Assembly: GCF_037440165.1 (NCBI RefSeq)
Contig: NZ_JBBIUQ010000004.1
Location: forward strand, 1-64,000
DNA from: Ignavibacterium sp037440165
Lineage (GTDB): Bacteria; Bacteroidota; Ignavibacteria; Ignavibacteriales; Ignavibacteriaceae
Length of the DNA stretch: 64,000 nucleotides
Direction of reading: 5' to 3'
Positions 10,170-19,103 of this stretch are shown piece after piece. How positions within the stretch are numbered: the first letter of the stretch is position 1; each line of letters opens with the position of its first letter. The position numbers and the translations under genes are program-made. The notes below the pieces were generated by a model, which saw only the letters and a list, made by a program, of their open reading frames with translations, had not been told where the DNA came from and searched no databases.

Positions 10170-11537
10170 TTGTTATTGGAATATAAAGAAAACATTCTCG
10201 AGCAAATTGGTAATACACCGCTTATCAAGCTTAATAAAATTAATAAAGGATTAAAACCTCAAATATTTGCGAAGCTTGAATCCGCAAATCCGGGTGGAAG
10301 TGTTAAAGACAGAATTGGCTACGCAATGATTGTTGATGCAGAAAAGCGTGGAGAATTAAAACCAGGTGGAACAATCATTGAAGCAACAAGTGGAAATACA
10401 GGAATAGGACTTGCAATAACTGCAGCAGTTAAAGGTTATAAATCGATTTTTGTTGTAACTGATAAAGTCAGTCAGGAAAAAATTAATTATCTGAAAGCAT
10501 TTGGTGCTGAAGTAATTGTTGTTTCCAGATTTGCTGATCCTGAAGACCCTGATTACTATGTTAATGTTGCAAAACGATTGCACAAAGAAATTCCCAATTC
10601 ATTTTTTGCTTATCAATATTCCAATCCATCAAATCCTGAAATTCATTATCGGACAACTGGTCTGGAAATCTGGCGGCAAACAGACGGAAAGATTACTCAT
10701 TTTGTTTCGAGTATCGGAACAGGCGGAACAATCAGTGGAACGGGAAGATTTCTGAAAGAAAAAAATCCAAACATTCAGGTAATTGCTGCTGATCCTCTTG
10801 GTTCTATTTTCAAACATTACAAAGAGACAGGAGAGATTATTAAAGGAACTCCATATCTTGTTGAGGGAATAGGACAGGATTGTTTACCAGCAAATGTTCA
10901 TTTTCAGTATATTGATAAAATTTATAACATAAGTGATAAAGATTCTTTCGCAGCAGCAAGACGACTCACACTCGAAGAAGGAATTTTTTGCGGAGGAAGT
11001 ACGGGAACAATTGTTCATGTCAGTTTGGAGATTGCAAAAGATTTATCGGAGAATGATGTAATTGTTTTTATTGTTTGTGACACTGGAGAAAGATATCTCT
11101 CGAAGATGCACAATGTTGAATGGTTAAGACAGAATAGAATGCTCGATCCTGAAATAAGAATTCTCCGTGATTTATCCGATTTAAAGAAGCAAAAAGGATT
11201 CGAAGAAATCGTTTCTGTTAAAGAAACAGACTCAGTTAAAGAAGTTCTTGAGCTTATCACTAAAACTGGTTACTCTAATATTCCGGTTTTGAAAGGAAGG
11301 CAATCAATCGGATGTATCAGAGAGAATAAATTGCTCGCAAAACTCGTAGAAGATCCTTTGCTTTATAATAAAAAAGTTGCTGATGTGATGGAAGAATCTT
11401 TGCCTGTGATTGATGCAAAAACTGAAATTTCAGAAGTGAAAATAATTCTGAAAGAAAATTCAGCTTTACTCGTGAGCGATTTTGGATTGATTACTGATGT
11501 AATTACTCGTTATGATCTTATTAATTTTAACAAATAA
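10170..11537 (+). CDS. Cystathionine beta-synthase (PLP enzyme with CBS-domain pair)
   Basis: 455 residues. Condenses serine (or an activated serine) with homocysteine to cystathionine, the first step of reverse transsulfuration. The N-terminal 320 residues are a fold-type II PLP enzyme: the Schiff-base lysine is K46 in GGSVKDR, phosphate is held by GTGGTISGTG, and the substrate loop is EATSGNTGIG. Residues about 335-455 form two CBS motifs, the regulatory region found in cystathionine beta-synthase but not in cysteine synthase; the heme domain of the animal enzyme is absent. The reading frame opens with TTG; no in-frame ATG lies before the conserved N-terminus. The cystathionine gamma-lyase/synthase gene follows 600 bp downstream. 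A cysteine synthase with CBS domains is the alternative. Confidence 0.9.
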   Translation: MLLEYKENILEQIGNTPLIKLNKINKGLKPQIFAKLESANPGGSVKDRIGYAMIVDAEKRGELKPGGTIIEATSGNTGIGLAITAAVKGYKSIFVVTDKVSQEKINYLKAFGAEVIVVSRFADPEDPDYYVNVAKRLHKEIPNSFFAYQYSNPSNPEIHYRTTGLEIWRQTDGKITHFVSSIGTGGTISGTGRFLKEKNPNIQVIAADPLGSIFKHYKETGEIIKGTPYLVEGIGQDCLPANVHFQYIDKIYNISDKDSFAAARRLTLEEGIFCGGSTGTIVHVSLEIAKDLSENDVIVFIVCDTGERYLSKMHNVEWLRQNRMLDPEIRILRDLSDLKKQKGFEEIVSVKETDSVKEVLELITKTGYSNIPVLKGRQSIGCIRENKLLAKLVEDPLLYNKKVADVMEESLPVIDAKTEISEVKIILKENSALLVSDFGLITDVITRYDLINFNK

Positions 11538-11538
11538 G

Positions 11539-11565
11539 TCATTGCTAGCGAAGCGAAGCAATCTC
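11539..11565. repeat. REP-like palindrome (AGCGAAGCGA core)
   Basis: Immediately after the beta-synthase stop is ATTGCT (11541-11546), AGCGAAGCGA, AGCAAT (11557-11562), a perfect 6-bp stem with a GC-rich core in AT-rich surroundings. It resembles the widespread dispersed palindrome of the form CATTGCGAGCGAAGCGAAGCAATC seen in many unrelated bacterial genomes (recalled, not searched). It may also act as a weak transcription stop. Confidence 0.6.
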
Positions 11566-11570
11566 ATTTG

Positions 11571-11650
11571 AATATCGAATGACGAATAATGAATATCGAA
11601 TAACGAATAATGAATTTCGAATGACGAATAATGAATATCGAATGACGAAT
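11571..11650. repeat. 21-bp tandem repeat, about 3.8 copies
   Basis: Units begin AATATCGAATGACG and end AATAATG, at 11571-11591, 11592-11612, 11613-11633 and a partial 11634-11650. Copy 2 has TAACG for TGACG and copy 3 has AATTTCG for AATATCG. There are no spacers. The 17-mer GAATAATGAATTTCGAA at 11605-11621 occurs inverted at 12089-12105 on the far side of the small gene that follows, so the array forms one arm of an inverted flank. Confidence 0.85.
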
Positions 11651-11668
11651 TAAAATATTAAATGAGGC

Positions 11669-12059
11669 ATGAACAATTACGCAAATAAAAAACATGATCT
11701 TGAAGACCGTTTAATTGAGTTTTCTGTTTTAGTAATTAAAATTGCAGAGAATTTGAAAAATTCGAGAGCTGGAAATCACATTGCCGGGCAAATAGTACGA
11801 TCTGGAACTTCACCTTCATTAAATTATGGCGAGGCTCAAAGTGCCGAATCTTTAAGTGATTTTATTCATAAATTTAAAATTCTTTTAAAGGAGTTAAGAG
11901 AAACGAGAGTTGCTTTAAAGATTATAAAAACGGGTACCTTTAATCAATGATATTAAATTAATTGACAAAGGATTAATAGAATGCAACGAACTTATTTCTA
12001 TATTTGTTAAAAGTATAGATACGGCTAAAAAGAATACAAAAAAGAGTAAGGATAATTAG
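11669..12059 (+). pseudogene. Four-helix-bundle (23S intervening-sequence type) protein, frameshifted
   Basis: As read, the frame gives 93 residues ending at 11950: DLEDRLIEFSVLVIKIAENL, then QIVRSGTSPSLNYGEAQSAE, then LKELRETRVALKIIK. These are the hallmark segments of the four-helix-bundle family named from proteins encoded in 23S rRNA intervening sequences, related to the Avd accessory proteins of diversity-generating retroelements. The last helix is present in another frame: removing one A from the A5 run at 11926-11930 gives KIIKRVPLINDIKLIDKG, then LIECNELISIFVKSI, and a stop at 12057-12059, for 129 residues, the usual family length of about 120-130. The gene is not inside an rRNA gene. 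It splits two transsulfuration genes and is flanked by inverted repeats. Whether the extra A is real, a sequencing error, or bypassed by slippage cannot be told. Confidence 0.8.
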
Positions 12060-12066
12060 GGCAAAA

Positions 12067-12105
12067 ATTCGACATTCGATATTCGAAGTTCGAAATTCAT
12101 TATTC
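12067..12105. repeat. Right inverted arm of the repeat flank
   Basis: A run of ATTCGA/TTCGAA-type words whose reverse complement matches the left array. The longest exact inverted match is 17 bp (TTCGAAATTCATTATTC at 12089-12105 against 11605-11621). It begins 7 bp after the restored stop of the four-helix-bundle gene and ends 38 bp before the next coding region. Confidence 0.75.
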
Positions 12106-12142
12106 AACTTGAAAACATTAAGTAATAACTAGAAAGAAAAAT

Positions 12143-13279
12143 ATGGGCTTTTCAACAGACGCAATTCACGCAGGACAAATTCCTGATCCAACAACCGGAG
12201 CAGTAATTACTCCAATTTATCAGACATCAACTTACTCTCAGCACGAGTTAGGCAAAAGCACTGGCTTTGAGTACGGCAGAACTCACAACTTGACTCGTCA
12301 GGCACTTGAAAAAAATATCGCAGCTCTGGAGAAAGGTAAATATGGGATTGCATTTGCTTCCGGACTTGCAGCCACACACGCCTTGATGAGTTTGGTGAAA
12401 GCTGGTGACCATATTGTAATCTCAAATAATGTTTATGGCGGGACTTATCGTTTGTATGAACTTAATATGAAAAATTACGGATTGGATTTTTCCTGGGTTG
12501 ATACAACAAACTTAAAAAACATTGAGAATGCAGTTCGTCCACATACAAAAATGATTTTTGTTGAAACGCCAACTAATCCGATGTTAAACATTACTGACTT
12601 AAAAGGTGTTGCAGAAATTGCCAGAAAAAATAATCTGATTTCTGTTTGTGATAACACTTTTATGAGTCCTTATTTTCAAAACCCACTGACATTCGGAATT
12701 GATATTGTCCTTCATTCAACAACCAAATATCTCAATGGTCACAGCGATGTAATTGGTGGAATACTTGTAACAAGTAATGAAAAAATTCACGAACGAATGA
12801 GATACATTCAAAATGCTGCCGGAGGAGTACCTTCTCCATTTGATTGCTGGCTTGTGCTTCGTTCAACAAAAACTCTCGCTGTTCGTATGAAACAGCACGA
12901 AACAAATGCAATTGAGTTTGCAAAATTTCTTGAGCAATCAGGTTTTGCGAAAAATGTAATTTATCCAGGACTTGAGTCACACCCGCAACACGAATTAGCA
13001 AAGAAACAAATGCGTGGATTTGGTGGAATGGTTTCTGCAGATTTCGGTTCGATTGAAAAAGCAAAAAAAGTTTTGAACAATGTTAAGATATTCACTCTCG
13101 CTGAGAGTCTTGGCGGAGTTGAAAGTTTAATTTGTCATCCAGCAACAATGACACATGCTTCTGTTCCGAAAGAGGAAAGAGAAAAAATGGGATTAACAGA
13201 TTCACTTGTTCGCTTCTCTGTTGGAATTGAAGATGTAGAAGATTTGATTGAAGATGTTAAACAGGCAATTTCAAAGTAG
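12143..13279 (+). CDS. Cystathionine gamma-lyase / gamma-synthase (Cys/Met PLP enzyme)
   Basis: 378 residues, the usual length for the Cys/Met-metabolism PLP family. The PLP lysine is K195 in STTKYLNGHSDV. Other family marks are EYGRTHNLTR near the N-terminus, FASGLAATHA and YGGTYRL around the cofactor phosphate, and SLGGVESL with HPATMTHAS near the C-terminus. With cystathionine beta-synthase upstream, a gamma-lyase (cystathionine to cysteine, 2-oxobutyrate and ammonia) is the more coherent role, completing homocysteine to cysteine conversion. Gamma-synthase and gamma-lyase cannot be separated by motif here, so I give no symbol. ATG start; the stretch AGAAAG lies 8-13 bases before it. Confidence 0.9.
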   Translation: MGFSTDAIHAGQIPDPTTGAVITPIYQTSTYSQHELGKSTGFEYGRTHNLTRQALEKNIAALEKGKYGIAFASGLAATHALMSLVKAGDHIVISNNVYGGTYRLYELNMKNYGLDFSWVDTTNLKNIENAVRPHTKMIFVETPTNPMLNITDLKGVAEIARKNNLISVCDNTFMSPYFQNPLTFGIDIVLHSTTKYLNGHSDVIGGILVTSNEKIHERMRYIQNAAGGVPSPFDCWLVLRSTKTLAVRMKQHETNAIEFAKFLEQSGFAKNVIYPGLESHPQHELAKKQMRGFGGMVSADFGSIEKAKKVLNNVKIFTLAESLGGVESLICHPATMTHASVPKEEREKMGLTDSLVRFSVGIEDVEDLIEDVKQAISK

Positions 13280-13377
13280 TGAGTTCAATGATATCCATCC
13301 TTAAAGTTCTTTTGCAAGATTCATCAACTCCGGTTTAGTTCAATTTATGTATGTTTGCAGAAAACAAAAATGCTTTT

Positions 13378-14211
13378 ATGAGAAAATATTTATTGATCCT
13401 CGTTTTACTCTTTCTATCAAATCTTTCATTCGCACAAAATGAAATAACAGAACAACCTTCAATAGAAATTTTTCTTATCGATGCATATTGCAAACCTGAT
13501 ACGCCGCATCCTTTTATATTGTCCTTTTACACAGATGCTCCGGCAAAATCAAAAGTGATTCTTGATAAGAAATATGAATTCTCAGTTAGTGATGAATTTA
13601 CTGAATTACATAATATTCAAATTGATATTAACAAATTATTCTTTCTCGATAAACAGGTTCAGTTTGTAATTCAGGTTGAAGATAGTTTAGGAAATAAAGT
13701 TACATCTGAAACATTCGACTTTGATTTGCCATATGAGCCAGTGATTACCGGCGGTTCAAGTTTACTCACTTTGTGTTTATTTGGTGGATTTGTTTTTCTT
13801 TTACCAACTCCAAACTATGTCATTCAAAAAGGACAATCATATTTCAGTCTGACTAAAGAAATTCCTTTTTTATCATTTCGCTCTAAGAGTTTCAGATATC
13901 CTGCATCTTATTTTGCTCTTGAGTTTAGTTACATATTTAATGCTGAGGATAAAAAATTTTTCCGAACCAGTTACAAAAGAATTTTTGAAATTCCGGTCTT
14001 AGAATATTTAGCTCCGGGAATTGGTGGTTATACAAATTTTGCAGGTAACAACGGAATTGCGCCTGAACTTACTATTGGACTTTTCAGATTGTTTGATACA
14101 TTCACAATTTATTCCAGATACAGATATAACTTCCAGCCATCAGGAGATAAGACACATTTCCACGAGATAAATTTGGGACTTTACTCAGGTTTCTTTTCTG
14201 TTTATTTATAA
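13378..14211 (+). CDS. Exported protein of unknown function, possible outer-membrane protein
   Basis: 277 residues from the chosen ATG, which begins a canonical signal peptide (MRKYLLILVLLFLSNLSFAQ). The frame stays open 9 codons further upstream to 13351, but those codons would put a polar leader before the signal sequence. Residues 25-120 look like a small beta-sandwich (SIEIFLIDAY, AKSKVILDKKYEF, VQFVIQVEDS). Residues 125-277 contain Gly/aromatic strands (GLFRLFDTFTIYSRYRYNF, NLGLYSGFFSVYL) ending in a hydrophobic residue, as in outer-membrane proteins. It sits 56 bp before a TonB-dependent receptor and may be its partner; that is inference. No family recognised. Confidence 0.7.
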   Translation: MRKYLLILVLLFLSNLSFAQNEITEQPSIEIFLIDAYCKPDTPHPFILSFYTDAPAKSKVILDKKYEFSVSDEFTELHNIQIDINKLFFLDKQVQFVIQVEDSLGNKVTSETFDFDLPYEPVITGGSSLLTLCLFGGFVFLLPTPNYVIQKGQSYFSLTKEIPFLSFRSKSFRYPASYFALEFSYIFNAEDKKFFRTSYKRIFEIPVLEYLAPGIGGYTNFAGNNGIAPELTIGLFRLFDTFTIYSRYRYNFQPSGDKTHFHEINLGLYSGFFSVYL

Positions 14212-14267
14212 CAAAAATATTGGAATGAATTTCTGAAATTTTGTGTTATACCGATAAATATAAATAT

Positions 14268-16796
14268 ATGCGTTTACTTTTAATCATAATTTTTTCAATA
14301 AATTCAATCTTAGTTGCACAAACCGGTTCAATTCAGGGCAGAGTTACAGATGGAAGAAATCCCATTCCTGCTGTAAATGTTTTTATACCTGAACTTGGAA
14401 TTGGTGATGCAACAAATGATAAAGGTTTTTATCAATTAAAAAATCTGCCTTCAGGTAAAATCGAAATCCGTTTTAGTGTTGTTGGATATGAAGCTGAAAA
14501 AATTGAAGTTGAAATTTTTCCGAATAAGACAGTCGAACAAAATATAATTCTTAAAGAAACAATAATTGAAGTTCAGACAGTAACAGTAACTGGATTTAAA
14601 CAGCAGGAACAAAAAGATACCCGCACAAGTCTGATTGATTTAAATCCCAGAAGCGCTAAAATTTTAGCTGGCGGAGTTGAAGATTTACTTCGAACATTGC
14701 AATCATTACCCGGCGTTTTGGCTCCAAACGATTTTTCTTCTCAGCTTATTGTTAGAGGAAGTGGTCCGGACCAGAATCTGATTATTATGGATGATATAGA
14801 AGTTTTTAATCCTTACAGACTTTATGGAGTTATAAGTATGTTTAATCCGGATGCAGTTTCAGATGTGAATTTAATTTCAGGTGGATTTCCTGCCAAGTAC
14901 GGCGACAGACTTTCTGCAGTTCTTGATGTTACCAATCGTGAAGGCGATAATTCAAAAGCTTTCAAAGGAAACATTAATGCTTCAATTGTTGATGCCAATA
15001 TTGTTTTGGAAGGAAGAAATCCGTTTAGCATAAAAGGAAGTTGGTTAATCAATTCAAGAAGAACTTATTATGATTTAATAATAGAGCCATTTGTCAAAAG
15101 CGCAGGACTTGTTGATGACAATACTTCTTTCCCGAATTTTTATGATTTTCAGGCGAAGCTTGTATTTGGTCCTTTTAACGGAAGCAAAATATTATTGAAC
15201 GGAATTCTTTCGAGAGACGGCGTTAATGTAATAAGCGGTAAAGAAAGAAATACTCCTGACAGCGTTGGAGTTTTTAACATAACCCGAAACGATGTTTTAG
15301 GTGCTGCCTGGCATTTTGCACCTTCAAAAAAGTTATTGAATAAAATTGTCGTTTCTTGGTATAAAAATAATGGTGATACTGATTTTGATTCACAGATTCT
15401 TGATCCATCACTTAACAGAAGTGCATTCGAAGACGCTATTCCGGATACATTAAAACCATATCTCTTGGGTTTTAAGTTTTCCGGTGATTTTGATTACCGA
15501 AAAATTTCTGTTGATGATAAATTTACTTATCTCTGGGGCGATAATGTATTTGAAGCTGGTGTCGGTTTTGATAAAATGGAAACAATTATTGATTTTAAGT
15601 TCGATTTAGATCCACAGCTCGAAGCAATTTTTGCTGCAAATCCCCAATTCAGAGCTGTGCTAAGTGATTTGAAGGATATTAAAAAATATAATCGTTACCG
15701 TGCTTACCTTCAGAATAATTTTAAGGTTACAGAAAAATTTTATTTCAATCCAAGTTTGCGATATGATTATTATGACTTACTCGATAAGCACTATTTCGCA
15801 CCAAGATTTTCACTTTCTTACGCAATTGATGAAATTACAACTCTAAGAGCTGTGTGGGGAATTTATTATCAATCTCCTGGTTATGAAAAACTGCGCGATC
15901 AGAATGTATTATTTGATCTGACTCCAGATTATACAAAATTACTTGAAGCTGAAAAGGCTATTCATTATGTACTTGGCGTCGAAAGATGGATTACCAACGA
16001 ATGGAGTTTGAGATTTGAGTCTTACTTTAAAAATTTCGATAATCTTATCGTTCAGAAGATCTCACAGGGCACAAGATTTATTACAGAATTAATTCCCGGG
16101 AAAAATCCCAAGCTTTCATCTAGCTGGACAAGACCAGTTCCGGTTTTAGGAGATTCAGTCACACAGATTCCTGTAAATAATTCTTATGGTGAAGCATATG
16201 GTTTTGAATTTTTTTTAGCGAAAAGAAATATCGAACGCGGTTCAAAATTCTCCGGCTGGATTTCTTATTCGCTTGCATTTGCTAACAGATATGAATTAAA
16301 TGAAAAATTACCATTCAGGTTCGATCAAAGGCACACTGTAAATATTGTAATGAATTATGAATTTAACAGCTGGTTTAACATTGGATTACGCTGGCAATAT
16401 GGTTCAGGTTTTCCTATCAGTGAACCTTTAGGAATCAAACCAAGAATTCTATACATTGATTCAAATGGCGATGGAGTTTTAGATAATCCAGTAATCGCAA
16501 CAAGAAAACCTTTTGGTAATCCTAACGCAGAAGGTGAAGTTATCTATGACATAGATTTTGCAAATCAGAAATTGAATGCTCGCAAACCAGCTTATCATCG
16601 TCTTGATATTAGATTAAATTTTGTCACAAACTTTTGGAATATCGATTGGGTATTTTATCTTGATGTGGTAAATGTTTATAACCGAAAGAATGTAGTAGGC
16701 TATGATTACTACATTACTGAAGACTTACAACTCGGTAGAGAACAAAACAATATGTTTCCAATCCTGCCAACCTTAGGGTTTTCAGTTAGGTTTTAA
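14268..16796 (+). CDS. TonB-dependent receptor with carboxypeptidase-regulatory N-domain
   Basis: 842 residues from the ATG at 14268, where the signal sequence MRLLLIIIFSINSILVAQ begins; the frame is open to a TTG at 14241, but that would add a polar leader. Residues about 20-105 are a carboxypeptidase-regulatory-like beta-sandwich (IQGRVTDGRNPIPAVNVFI, GFYQLKNLPSG, FSVVGYE). Residues about 115-235 are the plug (GGVEDLLRTLQSLPG, QLIVRGSGPDQNLIIMDDIE, ISGGFPAKYGDRLSAVLDV). The remainder is a barrel of roughly 22 strands ending FPILPTLGFSVRF with a C-terminal aromatic. This architecture is typical of Bacteroidota-type receptors that import large ligands in an energised, TonB-coupled way. No SusD-like partner lies nearby and the ligand is unknown. 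Confidence 0.9.
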   Translation: MRLLLIIIFSINSILVAQTGSIQGRVTDGRNPIPAVNVFIPELGIGDATNDKGFYQLKNLPSGKIEIRFSVVGYEAEKIEVEIFPNKTVEQNIILKETIIEVQTVTVTGFKQQEQKDTRTSLIDLNPRSAKILAGGVEDLLRTLQSLPGVLAPNDFSSQLIVRGSGPDQNLIIMDDIEVFNPYRLYGVISMFNPDAVSDVNLISGGFPAKYGDRLSAVLDVTNREGDNSKAFKGNINASIVDANIVLEGRNPFSIKGSWLINSRRTYYDLIIEPFVKSAGLVDDNTSFPNFYDFQAKLVFGPFNGSKILLNGILSRDGVNVISGKERNTPDSVGVFNITRNDVLGAAWHFAPSKKLLNKIVVSWYKNNGDTDFDSQILDPSLNRSAFEDAIPDTLKPYLLGFKFSGDFDYRKISVDDKFTYLWGDNVFEAGVGFDKMETIIDFKFDLDPQLEAIFAANPQFRAVLSDLKDIKKYNRYRAYLQNNFKVTEKFYFNPSLRYDYYDLLDKHYFAPRFSLSYAIDEITTLRAVWGIYYQSPGYEKLRDQNVLFDLTPDYTKLLEAEKAIHYVLGVERWITNEWSLRFESYFKNFDNLIVQKISQGTRFITELIPGKNPKLSSSWTRPVPVLGDSVTQIPVNNSYGEAYGFEFFLAKRNIERGSKFSGWISYSLAFANRYELNEKLPFRFDQRHTVNIVMNYEFNSWFNIGLRWQYGSGFPISEPLGIKPRILYIDSNGDGVLDNPVIATRKPFGNPNAEGEVIYDIDFANQKLNARKPAYHRLDIRLNFVTNFWNIDWVFYLDVVNVYNRKNVVGYDYYITEDLQLGREQNNMFPILPTLGFSVRF

Positions 16797-16843
16797 TAAA
16801 AACATTCATAAATTTCACATTGTAAAAACAAATTTATTTGAAG

Positions 16844-17665
16844 ATGAAAAAATCTATTCTGTTTTGGATTGTTGCTTTCGTATTAACTGCTGGTGCAGGA
16901 ATTTATCAGCGGCTAACCGGTCCAACTTATCCTTTAAAGGGTGAAACTTTTCTAAAGGATTATAAGATTAATTACTCTCTGGATCGGTCTCATTCAGGAA
17001 GTACACATCATCTTGTGAAAATAAAAGTTCGCAGCGATAATGTTACAGGAGTTCTCGAATGGAAAAGATATAAGACAAATGACAACTGGCACATTCAGCG
17101 AATGAAATATATTGATGGTGAATTAGTCGGTTCTCTGCCTGCTCAACCTCCCGCAGGAAAGCTTGAATACAGAATTATTCTTACAGATGATGAATACCAG
17201 GTTCTGATTCCTCAGGATAAACCCGTTGTTATCAGATTTAAGGGCGATGTTCCTACATACCTTCTCATCCCCCATGTAATTTTTATTTTTCTGGCAATGT
17301 TATTTTCAACAAGAGCAGGATTGGAATATTTCAATACAAATCCAAAGTATGATAAACTTGTTTATCTTACTCTGATATTTTTAATTATTGGTGGGTTTAT
17401 CTTCGGCCCGATAATGCAGTATTTTGCATTTGGAGAGTTTTGGACTGGAATACCGTTTGGAATTGATCTAACTGATAATAAAACATTGCTTGCACTGATT
17501 GGCTGGCTCGTTGCATTTTACAAAATGAAAAGATCTTCAAAACCATATCGATGGATTATTGGCGCATCTGTTCTAATGTTTGTTGTATTTCTTATTCCTC
17601 ATAGTGTGCTTGGTTCTGAACTTGATTACAACAAACTTGATCAATCAATTGAAATGAAAAAATAA
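16844..17665 (+). CDS. Inner-membrane protein of unknown function
   Basis: 273 residues from the ATG at 16844; a TTG two codons upstream is the alternative. One transmembrane helix at residues 4-19 (ILFWIVAFVLTAGAGIY) is followed by a soluble segment of about 120 residues with a beta-sandwich look (HHLVKIKVRSDNVTGVLEW, GKLEYRIILTDDEYQVLI). Four further hydrophobic helices lie at about 140-155, 175-195, 205-225 and 235-255. The topology is one extracytoplasmic domain anchored by several helices. I do not recognise the family. It lies between the TonB receptor and xseA, both on the same strand. Confidence 0.7.
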   Translation: MKKSILFWIVAFVLTAGAGIYQRLTGPTYPLKGETFLKDYKINYSLDRSHSGSTHHLVKIKVRSDNVTGVLEWKRYKTNDNWHIQRMKYIDGELVGSLPAQPPAGKLEYRIILTDDEYQVLIPQDKPVVIRFKGDVPTYLLIPHVIFIFLAMLFSTRAGLEYFNTNPKYDKLVYLTLIFLIIGGFIFGPIMQYFAFGEFWTGIPFGIDLTDNKTLLALIGWLVAFYKMKRSSKPYRWIIGASVLMFVVFLIPHSVLGSELDYNKLDQSIEMKK

Positions 17666-17685
17666 TTTTCTTGTTCTAAAAAATT

Positions 17686-18873
17686 TTGAACGAAGAAAAA
17701 CAAATATTTACAGTAAGCGAGCTAACTCATTCAATTAAGTTTGTGCTCGAATCGGCTTTTGATAACATCTCTGTTGAAGGAGAAATTTCGAACTTCAAAT
17801 CGCATGTTTCCGGTCATTGGTACTTTAATCTTAAGGATGAAAATGCAGTTATAAACTGCACAATGTGGCGCGGATTTAATAATTATGTTTTCTTTACTCC
17901 TCAGGATGGAATAAAAATCGTAGTTACAGGAAAGTTAACTGTATACCCTCCACGAGGCAGTTATCAGATTGATGTGAGAAGTATGAAACCTTACGGAGAA
18001 GGTGAACTTCAGGCAGCATTTGAAAGATTGAAACAAAAATTGAAATCCGAAGGTCTGTTTGATATCGACCGAAAAAGAGCAATTCCATTCTTCCCAAACA
18101 AAATTGGAATTGTAACCGCAATTGATGGTGCAGCCATACGCGATATGATTTCAGTTGCTGAGAGAAGATTTCCTATTGTTGAACTGGTTATTATGCCGAC
18201 CAAAGTTCAGGGAAGTGGTGCTGCTGAAGATATAGTTGATAGTTTGAACAAATTGAACAAAATAAAAGATATTGATGTTATCATTATTGCACGAGGAGGC
18301 GGTTCAATTGAAGATCTTTGGGCATTTAATGAAGAAATAGTGGCTAGGGCAATTTATAAATCTAAAATTCCTGTTATTACTGGCATCGGTCACGAAATAG
18401 ATTTTACCATTGCGGACTTTGTTTCTGATTTGAGAGCACCAACTCCTTCTGTGGCTATGGAATTAGCAACTCCTGACAGCCAGGAACTAAAAAATGCAAT
18501 TAACTTTGCTGTAGAAAAAATGGAAGAATCACTCATTGAAAAAATTCAGGAATACAGGCAGCGAATAGATGATGTCATTGATTCTTATATGTTCAGATAT
18601 CCTTTGGAAAAGGTAAGGAATTTTTATCAAAAGATTGATAACTTGTTTTATAAAATTTCACAGCTAATTGATAAAAAAATTTTATTGGCTGAGAAAGAAA
18701 CACAAAAGTATTTTTCAATTATTAATTTTTATGATATTGAAAAAACTTTGAACAAAGGTTTCGCTCTTATCAGGCAGGATGATAAATTTGTTACAAGAAA
18801 ACAAATGTATCTTTCCTCAAAACCTGTCATCATTAAATTTTATGATGGTGAAGTTAAACTGGACAAAAAATGA
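17686..18873 (+). CDS. xseA: Exodeoxyribonuclease VII large subunit
   Basis: 395 residues. With XseB it degrades single-stranded DNA to oligonucleotides in repair and recombination. The N-terminal 100 residues are an OB-fold (NISVEGEISNFKSHVSGHWY, FNLKD; VVTGKLTVYPPRGSYQI). The catalytic region has the family signature IPFFPNKIGIVTAIDGAAIRD, IIIARGGGSIEDLWAFNEE and PVITGIGHEIDFTIADFVSD. The C-terminal part is helical and ends in the usual basic strand (TLNKGFALIRQDDKFV). It starts at TTG with no nearby ATG. It overlaps xseB by 4 bp (ATGA). Confidence 0.95.
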   Translation: MNEEKQIFTVSELTHSIKFVLESAFDNISVEGEISNFKSHVSGHWYFNLKDENAVINCTMWRGFNNYVFFTPQDGIKIVVTGKLTVYPPRGSYQIDVRSMKPYGEGELQAAFERLKQKLKSEGLFDIDRKRAIPFFPNKIGIVTAIDGAAIRDMISVAERRFPIVELVIMPTKVQGSGAAEDIVDSLNKLNKIKDIDVIIIARGGGSIEDLWAFNEEIVARAIYKSKIPVITGIGHEIDFTIADFVSDLRAPTPSVAMELATPDSQELKNAINFAVEKMEESLIEKIQEYRQRIDDVIDSYMFRYPLEKVRNFYQKIDNLFYKISQLIDKKILLAEKETQKYFSIINFYDIEKTLNKGFALIRQDDKFVTRKQMYLSSKPVIIKFYDGEVKLDKK

Positions 18874-19103
18874 GTAAAATTAAAACTGCAAAATCATTTG
18901 AAGAAAAACTTAAGCGGCTTGAGCAAATTTCTGAGTTACTTGAAAGCGGTGATATCCAGCTTGAGGAATCCATCAGCTTATTCGAAGAGGGAATTAAACT
19001 ATCTAAAGAATGTCTTAGCATACTTGAAAATGCAGAGTTAAAGATTACTAAACTAAAAAAAGAAGTTTCCAATAATTCAAACGACGAAGGTGAAGATGAA
19101 TAA
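18870..19103 (+). CDS. xseB: Exodeoxyribonuclease VII small subunit
   Basis: 77 residues, the usual size. A helical hairpin with the signature SFEEKLKRLEQISELLESGD, then IQLEESISLFEEGIKL. Binds the large-subunit helices. It overlaps xseA upstream (ATGA) and the dxs start downstream, so the three are translationally coupled. The C-terminal tail is acidic (NSNDEGEDE). Confidence 0.95.
   Translation: MSKIKTAKSFEEKLKRLEQISELLESGDIQLEESISLFEEGIKLSKECLSILENAELKITKLKKEVSNNSNDEGEDE

Noticed and set aside
11571..11650. Possible CRISPR array
   Set aside because: The 21-bp units are head to tail with no spacers, and no cas gene is near.
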